A DNA stretch of 64,000 nucleotides from Planctomycetota bacterium. Its GTDB lineage: Bacteria > Planctomycetota > Phycisphaerae > Phycisphaerales > Phycisphaeraceae. The stretch covers positions 1 through 64,000 of the forward strand of contig JAJRXX010000016.1 in assembly GCA_024276075.1 (NCBI GenBank). Direction: 5' to 3'. The position numbers were made by a program, and so were the translations under genes. Numbering within the stretch: position 1 is the first letter of the stretch; every line of letters starts with the position of its first letter. Positions 43,784 through 53,013 of this stretch are shown one piece after another. The notes beneath the pieces are model-generated. The model ran no database searches. It had not been told where the DNA came from and worked only from the letters and a program-made list of their open reading frames with translations.

Positions 43784-44695
43784 TTAGCTCGATGCGTCGT
43801 TGTCGGTTTCGTGGTCTAGGAACGTGCTCAGGCCTGGGCGGAAGACGACCTTTTCATCCACGACCACGAGCTTTTCGTCGAGAAACATCTGCGTAGCCTT
43901 GCTGAGGATGCGTGCTTCGAGGGATTGCCCTTTGCTCTTAACGTCCGCAGCGGTGTCTTTGCCCACGTCCAGGTGAAACACGTCCTGGAGGATGATAGGT
44001 CCTTCGTCGAGCGCCTCGGTGACGAAGTGCGCGGTGCATCCGGTGACGCGCACCCCGCTCTCAAAGGCCTGCTTATACGGCGAAGCGCCCGGGAAGTACG
44101 GCAGCAGCGACGGGTGGATATTGATGATCTTCCAGGGGAACGCCTCGACGACCTCGGCCGTGAGTATCTGCATGTAGCGTGCCAGAACGACTAGGTCGGC
44201 GTTGTATTTTTTAGTAAGTGTGTCGCGTACCCACCGCATATGGGCAGGCTTGTCCGTCGAGGGCATTGCTTCGAACGCGATACCCGCTTCGCGTGCCATG
44301 GGTTCGAGGTCGGGGTGATTACCCAGGACGCAGACGATTTCGCCCCGGCCACGGAACCGACCCGCAGCCTGGTCTTCGATCAATTGATGCAGGCATTGCG
44401 CCTCTTTGCTGACCAGGACAGCGATGTTCTTGTTCCGGCGTTGGTTGTGCAGCGAGACGTGGACCTCCATGCCGAGCTCTTTACCCACGCCTAGCAGACT
44501 GGTAATGAGCTGGTCGAGGCTGATCGTCAGGTCCCCCAAGTCCACGAGCATGTCCATAATGAAGTAGCCGTGCACGACCTGCTGCTCGATGTCCTCGATA
44601 TTGACGCCGTGCTCAGCGAGGTGGGTAGCAAACCGCGCGACGACCCCCTTCTGGTCACGCCCTATTACACTGACGACCGCTTTGATCTGAGCCAT
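43784..44695 (-). CDS. purU: formyltetrahydrofolate deformylase
   Basis: 303 aa. Hydrolyses 10-formyl-THF to formate and THF, feeding formate to PurT or balancing one-carbon pools. N-terminal ACT domain (VSVIGRDQKGVVARFATHLAEHGVNIEDIEQQ) and C-terminal formyltransferase-like domain with the catalytic Asn-His-Asp set: IINIHPSLLPYFPG and EALDEGPII; ADLVVLARYMQILT is typical. ATG 44695 lies six bases from the end of a family C repeat (44701-44807), so the repeat forms part of its leader or promoter. Convergent with the FHA gene. Confidence 0.95.
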   Translation of the reverse strand: MAQIKAVVSVIGRDQKGVVARFATHLAEHGVNIEDIEQQVVHGYFIMDMLVDLGDLTISLDQLITSLLGVGKELGMEVHVSLHNQRRNKNIAVLVSKEAQCLHQLIEDQAAGRFRGRGEIVCVLGNHPDLEPMAREAGIAFEAMPSTDKPAHMRWVRDTLTKKYNADLVVLARYMQILTAEVVEAFPWKIINIHPSLLPYFPGASPYKQAFESGVRVTGCTAHFVTEALDEGPIILQDVFHLDVGKDTAADVKSKGQSLEARILSKATQMFLDEKLVVVDEKVVFRPGLSTFLDHETDNDASS

Positions 44696-44700
44696 GGTTT

Positions 44701-44807
44701 ATACAAATCCTACTTGAAATTTGTGCGTGTTTACGAACGCGGGAGCATAACAGGCAATAACTTACAGAATCTCCGACGCGCTAAAAACATACGCAATGCG
44801 TATTGCC
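44701..44807 (-). repeat. palindrome-ended repeat, family C copy 2
   Basis: In reverse orientation it reads ATACGCATTGCGTATGTTT, TTAGCGCGTCGGAGATTCTG and TAAGTTATTGCCTGTTATGC, closely matching copies at 52117-52222 and 60916-61025. The opposite end, ending next to purU, has lost the TACCAATT..AATTGGTA palindrome. Confidence 0.75.
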
Positions 44808-44826
44808 GGTTCCTTATTGGGTTTGT

Positions 44827-44842
44827 AGCAAGACGTCTTGCT
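44827..44842. promoter_or_regulatory. 16-bp perfect palindrome between purU and lpdA (operator candidate)
   Basis: AGCAAGACGTCTTGCT is its own reverse complement and lies in the divergent gap, 132 bases upstream of purU and 177 bases upstream of lpdA. Size and position fit a dimeric repressor site. I do not know a regulator for it. Confidence 0.3.
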
Positions 44843-45018
44843 CTTGCTACGCGGGCTGTTTGGGTGTCGAGTCTATCGACGGTGATACTCCATTGCTGGC
44901 TGCGAATCGCGGGCTCGATTGTAGCCCCGTGGTGGTCCGTGAGAAAACTATTGTTCATCGGCTAGAATTGCAGCCGCTACGGGGCACATGAACAAAGCAA
45001 TAAGAAAGGCGGGCTTCG

Positions 45019-46437
45019 ATGGCCGAAGCGAAATCGTTTGACCTAGTCGTAATCGGTGGCGGCCCAGGCGGGTACGTCGGCGCGATCCGAGCTGCGCAAC
45101 TGGGCATGTCCGTAGCCTGCGTCGAGCGAGATCGGCTCGGCGGGGTATGCCTCAATTGGGGCTGTATTCCGACCAAAGCACTGCTGGCAAACGCGCAGTT
45201 TTATTACGAATTGAAGCACCAGGCACCGGCGTGGGGGATCGAAGCGGATAACGTCCGACACGACTGGGACAAGGTCATTGGGCGTTCACGTGGCGTGGCG
45301 GATAACCTCAACAAGGGCGTCGCATTTTTATTCAAGAAAAACAAGATCACGCACATACACGGTCACGCTCATATCGCGTCGCCGGGCGTGGTGCAGGTGA
45401 CCGACCCATCGGGCCGACCTGTAATGTCGTTGCACGCGAAAAACGTCCTGATCAGCACGGGTGCGGTGCCCCGCTCGCTGCCGAGCGCCGACTTTGACGG
45501 CGATCGGATCATCAGTTCGAAAGAGGCCATGGTGCTCAAAGACCAGCCCGAAAAACTGCTGATCGTAGGTGCCGGCGCGATCGGGATGGAGTTCGCCTAT
45601 TTCTATAACGCGTTTGGCACGCAGGTCACCGTTATCGAGATGCTCGATAGGTTGCTACCGATCGAGGACGACGAGGTTTCCAAGGCCATAGCCAAGTCGT
45701 TCCGCAGGGTCGGCATTGATTGCCGCACGTCGACCAAGACGGTTTCGATTAAGAAGACCTCGAATGGCGTGGAACTGACGGTGGCACCGCTTGGCGACCC
45801 GAACAAGGCCCAGGTGCTCGTCGCGGACAAAGTGCTCATCGCGATCGGCGTGCGTGGCCGGTACGACGGGTTATTCGACGATTCGCTGGGCATCGACTTT
45901 TACAAGGACTACATCAAGGTCGATAAGACGACCTACCAGACCAGTGTCCAGGGCATCCACGCGGTGGGAGACGTGATCGGTCCGCCGTGGCTGGCACACG
46001 TCGCCAGCGAGGAAGCGGTGGTGTGCGTCGAGCGGTTGGCCGGGCATAAACCCACGCCCATCGATTACGACGCGATACCCGGGTGCACATACTGTCAGCC
46101 TCAAGTCGCCAGCGTCGGACTGACCGAGCGTGATTGCAAGCAGCGGGGCATCGCATGCCGTGTGGGCAAGTTCCCGTTCCAGGCATCGGGCAAGGCACAG
46201 GCGGTCGGGCATACGGAAGGGTTTGTGAAAATAATTGCCAGCGAGGAGCACGGCCAAATTCTCGGCGCGCACATGGTCGGCGACAGCGTGACCGAATTGA
46301 TTGCTGAGTTGGGGCTAGCGATACGGCTGGAGGCGACCGTTCAAGAGGTGATCGCCACGATCCACGCGCACCCGACGCTCAGCGAAGCGGTCCACGAAGC
46401 GGCGTTGGGGGCCGATGGTCGCATGCTTCACTTTTGA
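45019..46437 (+). CDS. lpdA: dihydrolipoyl dehydrogenase
   Basis: 472 aa flavoprotein, E3 of 2-oxoacid dehydrogenase complexes, reoxidising lipoamide with NAD+. FAD site VVIGGGPGGYVGAIRAAQLG, redox disulfide GGVCLNWGCIPTK, NAD site LLIVGAGAIGMEFAYFYNAFG, IHAVGDVIGPPWLAHVASEE, and the C-terminal catalytic His in AHPTLSEAVHEAA. No E1 or E2 gene is adjacent. AAAGGCGGG lies about 6 bases upstream of the ATG. Confidence 0.97.
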   Translation: MAEAKSFDLVVIGGGPGGYVGAIRAAQLGMSVACVERDRLGGVCLNWGCIPTKALLANAQFYYELKHQAPAWGIEADNVRHDWDKVIGRSRGVADNLNKGVAFLFKKNKITHIHGHAHIASPGVVQVTDPSGRPVMSLHAKNVLISTGAVPRSLPSADFDGDRIISSKEAMVLKDQPEKLLIVGAGAIGMEFAYFYNAFGTQVTVIEMLDRLLPIEDDEVSKAIAKSFRRVGIDCRTSTKTVSIKKTSNGVELTVAPLGDPNKAQVLVADKVLIAIGVRGRYDGLFDDSLGIDFYKDYIKVDKTTYQTSVQGIHAVGDVIGPPWLAHVASEEAVVCVERLAGHKPTPIDYDAIPGCTYCQPQVASVGLTERDCKQRGIACRVGKFPFQASGKAQAVGHTEGFVKIIASEEHGQILGAHMVGDSVTELIAELGLAIRLEATVQEVIATIHAHPTLSEAVHEAALGADGRMLHF

Positions 46438-46512
46438 CCGTGGCTGTGGGATGATTGTGATTGACCAAACGGCGTAGCGCATTACCGTTACTACACCCGA
46501 GCTCGCAGGCGC

Positions 46513-48372
46513 ATGGATAAGCTGTCCAACCAAGCCGCCGGGATTCAAACCGTGCCGCACGGCGTGGTCGAGCCGCGACCCACCAGGGCACATCGGGTCG
46601 AGCCCCTGCTCGTCGAGATCGCCTGGGAAGTCTGCAACCAGGTGGGCGGTATCTACACGGTGCTTCGGTCCAAAGCCCCGAGCATGGCCAGCCGCTGGGG
46701 CACGCGGTACCTGCTCGTAGGCCCGTATGAGCCGGCGTCCGCGTCCGTGGAGTTTGAGCCCACAGCCTTGTCGGGTGTCGAGGGTCAAGTGGTGCGACAG
46801 ATGCGCGACGAGGGCATGCCCGTGTATTACGGACGCTGGCTGGTGACGGGTCGGCCACAAGTGGTCCTGCTCGACTACCGGGCTATGTTCAGTCGGTTGG
46901 AGGAAGTGAAGTACCGACTCTGGGCGGATCACGACATCCCCACGCCCGGTGACGACGAGCTGATCAATAACACAATCGCATTCGCCGAGATGTGTCGGCA
47001 GTTTTTGGTGTTGATGAGTGAGCACGAATCCCGACGCGCGATCGTAGCGCACTTCCACGAATGGATGACCGGCGCCGCGGTGCCCATGCTCCGCAGGCAG
47101 CAGTGGCCCGGGGCGACCGTATTCACCACCCACGCCACGGTCCTGGGGCGATACCTCGCAATGAACGATCAGGGTTTCTACGGGCACCTGCCTTTCTACG
47201 ATGCCATGGCAGAAGCGAAAAAATTCAACGTCGAAGCGCAGCACCGCATCGAGCGTGCCGCGGCACACGGGGCGCAGGTCTTTTCAACCGTCTCGGACGT
47301 CACCGCGGACGAGTGCGAACACCTGTTGGACAGGAAGGTAGACGTCATCCTGCCAAACGGGCTCAACATCCAGCGATTTGCCGCGGTCCACGAGTTCCAG
47401 AACCTCCATCGGCAGTCCAAGGAACGCATCCACCAGTTTACGATTGGTCATTTCTTCCCCAGCTACCACTTCGATCTCGACAACACGCTTTATTTCTACA
47501 CCTCGGGCCGATACGAGTACCGCAACAAAGGCATGGACTTGACGATCGAGTCGCTGGCACGGCTGAATTACCTCATGCAGCAGGCGGGCAGTGAGGTCAC
47601 GGTCGTCGCGTTTATCATCACACGGCGACCGGTTCGATCGATCAACGTAGCGGCGCTTCAGTCCAGCGCTATGCTCCGTGAGTTCCACACCGTCACACGG
47701 GCGATCAGGGGCGAGGTTTCCGACAAATTATTTGACGCAGCGGTGGCGGGGGCGGTCCCGGACCTCAACAGCCTAGTCGGCGAATACTGGATGCTGCGAC
47801 TGCGGCGGGCGATCCACGCGTGGAAACGGGAAAACCCACCCGGCATCGTGACGCACGACTTAGTAGACGACGAAAACGACGCGGTGCTCAATCAGCTACG
47901 TGCTTGTCGCCTGTGGAATCAACAGCACGACCGGGTCAAGGTCGTGTACCACCCCGATTTTATTACGCCGACGAACCCGCTGTTTGGCATGGAATACGAT
48001 CAATTTGTGCGCGGGTGTCACCTAGGCGTGTTCCCAAGCTACTACGAGCCGTGGGGCTACACACCGCTCGAATCGATTGCGCTGGGCGTGCCGGCGGTGA
48101 CCAGCGATTTAGCGGGGTTTGGCTCGTACATCACCCAGTTGATGCCCGATCACGAGAACCAAGGGGTGTACGTGCTCAGACGCAGGCACAGGTCGTTTGA
48201 CCAATCGGCACAGGATTTGGCGCATCGGCTATTCGACTACACGAAGAAGTCACGCCGTCAGCGCATCACGTTGCGCAATAGCGTCGAGAGCTTTAGCGGG
48301 CACTTCGATTGGCACAACCTCGGCAAGGTCTATCACGAAGCACACGAGTTGGCATTGGACCGGGTCGGCTAG
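46513..48372 (+). CDS. glycogen synthase, GT3 family (eukaryote-like)
   Basis: 619 aa. Builds alpha-1,4-glucan from a nucleotide-glucose. The motifs match GT3 (animal and yeast glycogen synthase), not bacterial GT5 GlgA: EIAWEVCNQVGGIYTVLRSKA, HFHEWMTGAAVPML, FTTHATVLGRYLAM, LPNGLNIQRFAAVHEFQNLH, and FPSYYEPWGYTPLESIALG with the donor-site Glu residues. The N-terminal Arg-rich cluster that binds glucose-6-phosphate in eukaryotes is not obvious. GT3 enzymes occur in a minority of bacteria. It stands alone 75 bases after lpdA; no branching enzyme is near. Confidence 0.9.
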   Translation: MDKLSNQAAGIQTVPHGVVEPRPTRAHRVEPLLVEIAWEVCNQVGGIYTVLRSKAPSMASRWGTRYLLVGPYEPASASVEFEPTALSGVEGQVVRQMRDEGMPVYYGRWLVTGRPQVVLLDYRAMFSRLEEVKYRLWADHDIPTPGDDELINNTIAFAEMCRQFLVLMSEHESRRAIVAHFHEWMTGAAVPMLRRQQWPGATVFTTHATVLGRYLAMNDQGFYGHLPFYDAMAEAKKFNVEAQHRIERAAAHGAQVFSTVSDVTADECEHLLDRKVDVILPNGLNIQRFAAVHEFQNLHRQSKERIHQFTIGHFFPSYHFDLDNTLYFYTSGRYEYRNKGMDLTIESLARLNYLMQQAGSEVTVVAFIITRRPVRSINVAALQSSAMLREFHTVTRAIRGEVSDKLFDAAVAGAVPDLNSLVGEYWMLRLRRAIHAWKRENPPGIVTHDLVDDENDAVLNQLRACRLWNQQHDRVKVVYHPDFITPTNPLFGMEYDQFVRGCHLGVFPSYYEPWGYTPLESIALGVPAVTSDLAGFGSYITQLMPDHENQGVYVLRRRHRSFDQSAQDLAHRLFDYTKKSRRQRITLRNSVESFSGHFDWHNLGKVYHEAHELALDRVG

Positions 48373-48398
48373 ACTAAACTAAACGGTTCCAATTCTGT

Positions 48399-48419
48399 GT
48401 AGGGTCCGCTGTGCGGACC
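48399..48419. repeat. GGTCCGC-GCGGACC palindrome (family D)
   Basis: Lies between the glycogen synthase and dapB stops, 7 bases from the dapB stop, where the genes converge. It could serve as a bidirectional terminator stem, though no T-run follows. Confidence 0.65.
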
Positions 48420-48426
48420 GTTCTGG

Positions 48427-49221
48427 CTACAAACCCAGCATATCGTTCATGCGGTATCGGCCGGGGGGCTTACCCGATAGCCACTTCGCCGCCCGCAACG
48501 CGCCGTGTGCAAACACGTCGCGAGAGGTAGCCACGTGGGTGAGTTCCAGCCGCTCGCCGAGCGTGGCGAATCGAGCGGTGTGTTCGCCGATAGTGTCACC
48601 CATGCGCAGCGCGTGCATACCGATCCGCCCGCGCTGCCGCGGTACGTCGTCGCCGTGGCGGCCGTGATCCACATCTTTCTGGAGGTCTTTTCCGGTCGCA
48701 TCGCAGATCGCCGCGGCGATACCCAGCGCGGTGCCCGACGGCGCGTCTTTCTTGAATCGGTGGTGAGATTCCGTGATCTCGATGTCGTAGTCATCACCGA
48801 GCCGCTTGGCGACTTGCCCCGCCAGCGCCATCAGCAGGTTGACCCCCAGGCTCATGTTCGGTGCCTGCAGCAGGGCAATCTTTTCGCCCGCGGCATCGAG
48901 GGCCCGCTCATCATCCTCGCTCAACCCGGTGGTGCCTATAACCATGGCCGTCGAGTGGGCGACACAGGTATCGAGTGCGGCACGTGTGGCTGGTGGGGCT
49001 GTAAAGTCGATCAAGACGTCTGCTTTGTCAGCCAAGCTATCGGAGATCGTGACCCCGGTAGTGCCGATGCCAGCCACGGTGCCGGCGTCCTGTCCTATGG
49101 ACGGGTGGCCCGGGCGTTCGAGAGCCGCGGCCAGCGTCAGGTCCGTGTCGTCTGTACACAGGCAGATCAGCCGTTGCCCCATGCGCCCTGCGACGCCGTT
49201 GATCGCTATCGAGACTGTCAT
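48427..49221 (-). CDS. dapB: 4-hydroxy-tetrahydrodipicolinate reductase
   Basis: 264 aa from the ATG at 49221 (MTVSIAINGVAGRMGQRLI). Makes tetrahydrodipicolinate for lysine and diaminopimelate using NAD(P)H. Nucleotide motif NGVAGRMGQ, IDFTAPPATRAAL, MVIGTTGLSE, APNMSLGVNLL, and the catalytic signature EITESHHRFKKDAPSGTAL with His-His and Lys. A longer frame to 49293 exists but does not match the family start. Alone. Confidence 0.96.
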   Translation of the reverse strand: MTVSIAINGVAGRMGQRLICLCTDDTDLTLAAALERPGHPSIGQDAGTVAGIGTTGVTISDSLADKADVLIDFTAPPATRAALDTCVAHSTAMVIGTTGLSEDDERALDAAGEKIALLQAPNMSLGVNLLMALAGQVAKRLGDDYDIEITESHHRFKKDAPSGTALGIAAAICDATGKDLQKDVDHGRHGDDVPRQRGRIGMHALRMGDTIGEHTARFATLGERLELTHVATSRDVFAHGALRAAKWLSGKPPGRYRMNDMLGL

Positions 49222-49463
49222 AGATGCCTCATGTGCCGGGAATTGGTCCGGGGAATCGGCGTCGAGGATAAGACCGCAACACTTTCCGAGCAAACCGGTT
49301 GACGAACATTAAGTTTGACAGGCACTGCTGTGAGTCTCTAGCGTAAGGTAGAATATCCACGCCTGCGCTGGCGGCCATGATGTGCTGATGTACCGTGGTC
49401 GCGGTTCGATTAACAGACACAGGTATTGGTCACCGATCGGCACGCTAGCTTACGGACAATATC

Positions 49464-50933
49464 TTGGCTATTTTTGGGAAGAAGACCGACGATCAGGATG
49501 TCCCCCAGGCTGCTTCGGACCCGCGCAAGGCCAAGCGTTTTTTCGATCACGCACGCGCGGTCACCGATGGGCGTAATTACGATTATGCCATCGATTGTTA
49601 CATCAACGGCTTGCGGTTTGAGCTCGATAACATGACCGCTCACGAAGCGCTGCGTGAGGTGTCGTTGAAGCGTAAGCTCGCTGGCGGGAAGTCTGCTGGG
49701 CTGGCGGAGAAGCTCAAGAAGATGGGCAAGGGCACCGTCGATCGCCTTCTGCACGCCGAGCTGCTGCTGGCCAAAGACCCATTAAATATATCGCACCAAG
49801 TCGAGTTGATGGCCTATGCGGTTGAGGTGCAGTTGCCCGAGCTAGCGCTTTGGATCGGTGGGGTCGTGCTCGATACCGGCAGGTCGAATAAGAAACCCAG
49901 CAAAGCTGTATACATCAAAGCTCGGGACCTATTCGCGAAGCTCGGAGCGTTTGGCAAAGCGGTAGAGGCGTGCCGGCTGGCGGTCGACCTTGACCCCGAG
50001 AACCGCACGCTGCTTTCAGAACTCAAAGACTTTGAAGCCGAGCGCACGATGCAGGAGGCGGGGTATTCTGAATCTGCGGGTAAGGAGGGCGGCTTTCGGA
50101 ATCTGGTCAAGGACATGGCTCACCAGCAGCGCCTCGAACACGAGGACGCCATCACCAAGACCGCCTCGGCGGTTGATGAGGAAATCGAGCGCCGCCGGAT
50201 CGAGTGCGAGGAAGACCCACAAGATACGGATCGTTTGCTCAAACTGGCCTCGGCGTTGGTGCAGAAGGAGACCGACGAAGCTGAAAAAGAAGCGGTGAAG
50301 CTGTTTAAAACAGTCCTGGATCAGACCGGTCAGTATCGCTACAAGATGCGGGTCGGTGATATTCAGATGAAGCAGATGAACCGATGGCTGCGGCAGATCA
50401 AGGCCAAGCTAAAGAACAATCCCAATGACGTCGCCGCGAAGAAGCAATATCAACAACTCTTGCAACGCAAGCTGCGTTTCGAGCTCGAGGAGTACAACGA
50501 GCGGGTAAAAAATTATCCGACTGACCTGGGTCTGCGTTTTGAATTGGGCAAGCGCCTGTTTGCGGCGCGTAAGCACGATGAGGCGATCGGTGCGTTTCAG
50601 CAGGCGAAGGCCGATCCGAAGCACCGGATTGTGTCACTGGACTACCTGGGCCGGTGCTATGCTGCACAAGGATGGTATGAGGAGGCGGTCGACACATTGC
50701 GCCAGGCGATCGATGCGTACCCGGTTACCGAGGACCCGTTAGCGATGGAGCTGCGGTATCAACTCATGCTTTCGCTCAAGGAATTAGCGATAAAGAACAA
50801 GTCCGTCGAGCAAGCTCAAGAGGCTCAGAAGATCGCTTCTCGGGTGCTCCAGACGGATATCAATTACCGGGACATCCGCAAACAGATGGAGAGCGTGCGC
50901 GAGTTGGTTAATCAATTGGAAAAGAAGGGGTAG
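49464..50933 (+). CDS. TPR-repeat protein
   Basis: 489 aa, TTG start (LAIFGKKTDDQDVPQ). Soluble, mostly helical. N-terminal and C-terminal TPR-like blocks (AKRFFDHARAVTDGRNYDYAIDCYINGL; LRFELGKRLFAARKHDEAIGAFQQA; LDYLGRCYAAQGWYEEAVDTLRQAIDAYP) surround a charged, coiled-coil-like middle (EDAITKTASAVDEEIERRRIECEED). No enzyme motif. A scaffold for protein complexes is the usual role for such proteins. Transcribed alone. Confidence 0.85.
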   Translation: MAIFGKKTDDQDVPQAASDPRKAKRFFDHARAVTDGRNYDYAIDCYINGLRFELDNMTAHEALREVSLKRKLAGGKSAGLAEKLKKMGKGTVDRLLHAELLLAKDPLNISHQVELMAYAVEVQLPELALWIGGVVLDTGRSNKKPSKAVYIKARDLFAKLGAFGKAVEACRLAVDLDPENRTLLSELKDFEAERTMQEAGYSESAGKEGGFRNLVKDMAHQQRLEHEDAITKTASAVDEEIERRRIECEEDPQDTDRLLKLASALVQKETDEAEKEAVKLFKTVLDQTGQYRYKMRVGDIQMKQMNRWLRQIKAKLKNNPNDVAAKKQYQQLLQRKLRFELEEYNERVKNYPTDLGLRFELGKRLFAARKHDEAIGAFQQAKADPKHRIVSLDYLGRCYAAQGWYEEAVDTLRQAIDAYPVTEDPLAMELRYQLMLSLKELAIKNKSVEQAQEAQKIASRVLQTDINYRDIRKQMESVRELVNQLEKKG

Positions 50934-51309
50934 TCGTCGGCACGTCGATTCCGGTTGCGTGCAATTGTCTGTGGCTGTTAGCCTGCATGTTTTGGGTGTT
51001 TTTCTCCGAACCGGATGCCTCCGTTACGAGCCGCGACCATGAAGGAGCGAGTCAATTGGAGCCAAAGTTCCGCTTGCTGACGGACATTATGCACGTATCA
51101 CACGGGAATAGTTCTCAAGGAACGGGTGTGGCACTGGTTGCTTGCAACCAGTGAGTCATGATCGGCCCAATCACAGCTTGTAAGCAAACCGTGATTGACG
51201 CAAGGGGTTACAAAAATTTTGTGCATAATGTCCTGGCGTGCGAGGCTCGTTGAGAAACCCGTATGCGAAATCAGAAAACGCTTCGAGCTATTTTCATGAG
51301 GGTTTGTTC
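50934..51309. other. repeat-filled gap upstream of kdsB
   Basis: No gene. A common core in plus orientation (TTACGAGCCGCGACCATGAA, near 51024-51043), the GTGCATAATGTCC motif as an inverted pair (complement at 51080-51092, direct at 51221-51233) that brackets a perfect family F hairpin (about 51130-51151) and a decayed one (AATCACAGCTTGTAAGCAAA). The 155-bp bracketed unit may itself be an element. Confidence 0.6.
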
Positions 51310-52086
51310 TTGATTACAGGCAAGGCGATCGCTGTGATACCCGCTAGGTTTGGGTCGACCCGGTTTCCCGGCAAGCCGTTGTGTGACCGGACTGGCAAGC
51401 CGTTGATTCAACACGTGGTCGAGCAGGTGCGCAAAGCGGATCGGATCGACCGGATCATCGTCGCGACGGACGACAGTCGTATCCTCGATGCAGCACAGGG
51501 CTTTGGCTGTGAGGCGATGATGACACGGACGGATCACCCCAATGGCACAAGTCGGCTTGCAGAGGTGGCGCAGACATTATCAACAGACGACGAGCAAGTC
51601 ATCGTGAACGTCCAAGGTGACGAGCCGCAGATCGAGCCCGGCGCCATCGACGCGCTGGTGGAGGGCTTGCTAGCCGAATCACCCGCGGACGGCGCCCCCA
51701 TGGCGACGCTGGCGAGCCCATTCGCTACGGACGAGGACCCGCGTGATCCGAACATCGTCAAGATCGTCGTTGGCCGAGTCGGCACGCGGTGCCGGGCGCT
51801 GTACTTCTCGCGGTCGTTGATCCCGTTTGAGCGTGACCCTGATAAGACCGCTTGTCGCGTTGAGCCTTTGAAGCACCCGGGGCTGTACGCCTATCGGCGC
51901 GGTTTTTTACTTCGGTACGTTCAGCTTCCGCCCACGCCGTTGGAGCAGACCGAGCAGCTTGAGCAATTACGGGCACTGGAGCACGGGTACCCGATCGCGG
52001 TGGTGCAGATGGTTGTGGCGCACCACGGTATCGACACGCCGGAACAGTACGAAGCGTTTGTCCGTGAATTTTTGAAAAGCTCATGA
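51310..52086 (+). CDS. kdsB: 3-deoxy-manno-octulosonate cytidylyltransferase
   Basis: Activates Kdo as CMP-Kdo for lipopolysaccharide. 258 aa from the TTG at 51310 with GAGG eight bases upstream, which gives the family start ITGKAIAVIPARFGSTRFPGKPL; the frame is open to a GTG at 51238 but those 24 residues match nothing. Further motifs: IIVATDDSRILDAA, VNVQGDEPQIEP, LYFSRSLIPFERD and GLYAYRRGFLL. With gmhA downstream and GT9 it supports an LPS-bearing outer membrane. Confidence 0.95.
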   Translation: MITGKAIAVIPARFGSTRFPGKPLCDRTGKPLIQHVVEQVRKADRIDRIIVATDDSRILDAAQGFGCEAMMTRTDHPNGTSRLAEVAQTLSTDDEQVIVNVQGDEPQIEPGAIDALVEGLLAESPADGAPMATLASPFATDEDPRDPNIVKIVVGRVGTRCRALYFSRSLIPFERDPDKTACRVEPLKHPGLYAYRRGFLLRYVQLPPTPLEQTEQLEQLRALEHGYPIAVVQMVVAHHGIDTPEQYEAFVREFLKSS

Positions 52087-52116
52087 ACGGCGGCCATGCG
52101 GTCGCGGCATCCGTGC

Positions 52117-52222
52117 GATACGCAGTGCGTATGTTTCTAGCGCATTATAAGTGATGTAAGGTATGGTCTGTTGAGTCACCGCGTTCGCAAATATCGCGCA
52201 CGTACCAATCTTGATTGGTATG
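52117..52222 (+). repeat. palindrome-ended repeat, family C copy 3
   Basis: 106 bp in the gap between convergent kdsB and gmhA. It begins ATACGCAGTGCGTATGTTTC, passes TAGCGCATTATAAGTGATGTAAG and ends in the palindrome TACCAATCTTGATTGGTA. It aligns along its length with the reverse complement of 60916-61025. Confidence 0.8.
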
Positions 52223-52253
52223 AAAATTCACAGGGGTAAGCGGCTTTGCGAGT

Positions 52254-52817
52254 CTACGCCAGTTCTCGTTCGACCATCTCGCACAGCGCGTGGATCAGGA
52301 GGGTGTGCGCCTCTTGGACACGAGCGGTCGAGTCGTTGGGTACGATCAGATCGATCGTGGCTTTGCCTTTGGCGGGGCCGCCGTCACGGCCAAGCAGCGC
52401 GATGCTGTTAACCCCTAACTCATGAGCCTGGTCCAGCGCGTGCAGGATGCTCGGCGATCGTCCGCTGGTGGAAAAGACAATCAGGACGTCGCCCTGCTGT
52501 CCCAGCGCCCAGACCTGTCTGGCAAAGACTTGGTCGTAGTCGTAGTCATTGCTAGCGGCGGTGATCGTGCTGCCTGATTCGGTCAGCGCGATCGCTGGGT
52601 AGGGTCGACGGTCTTGGATGTACCGCACCACAAATTCCGTAGCCAAGTGCGACGCATCCGCAGCACTACCGCCGTTGCCGCAGGTCAGGACCTTGTGCCC
52701 GTCTTTTATAGCCTTGGTGATAAGCTCACCAGCTTGGATCACCAGCGGTTCCAGCGCTTCGAGTGACTGTAGCGTCGTCACACCAGCGTCGATCATGCTT
52801 TTGAAGGAGAGCGTCAT
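52254..52817 (-). CDS. gmhA: phosphoheptose isomerase-type SIS protein
   Basis: 187 aa. Converts sedoheptulose 7-phosphate to D-glycero-D-manno-heptose 7-phosphate for ADP-heptose. SIS fold with VLTCGNGGSAADASHLATEFV (Ser-rich sugar-phosphate loop), IALTESGSTITAASNDYDYDQVFARQV, VFSTSGRSPSILHALDQA, and the C-terminal VQEAHTLLIHALCEMVE with the zinc or catalytic His. Good match to GmhA. Likely cytoplasmic tetramer. Convergent with kdsB. Confidence 0.93.
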   Translation of the reverse strand: MTLSFKSMIDAGVTTLQSLEALEPLVIQAGELITKAIKDGHKVLTCGNGGSAADASHLATEFVVRYIQDRRPYPAIALTESGSTITAASNDYDYDQVFARQVWALGQQGDVLIVFSTSGRSPSILHALDQAHELGVNSIALLGRDGGPAKGKATIDLIVPNDSTARVQEAHTLLIHALCEMVERELA

Positions 52818-53013
52818 TAATCTACACAGTACACTGTCTTTATAACGATCTGTGTGCGGGTATTCGCAGGGGGAATGATTTAATCAATGTCGAAGAGCTT
52901 AGATCAACGTAACGGCGGCGGTCGGGTCAGGCAAGCTGTGCCCTAACCGGCTTTTGTAGTGCTAGAATTTACGCCGAACTTGAACACCGTCACAATACGG
53001 GATACGGTAAGAC

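Noticed and set aside
48505-49302. 265-aa plus-strand frame
   Set aside because: Antisense to dapB, which has all its motifs; the plus frame has no recognisable domain.
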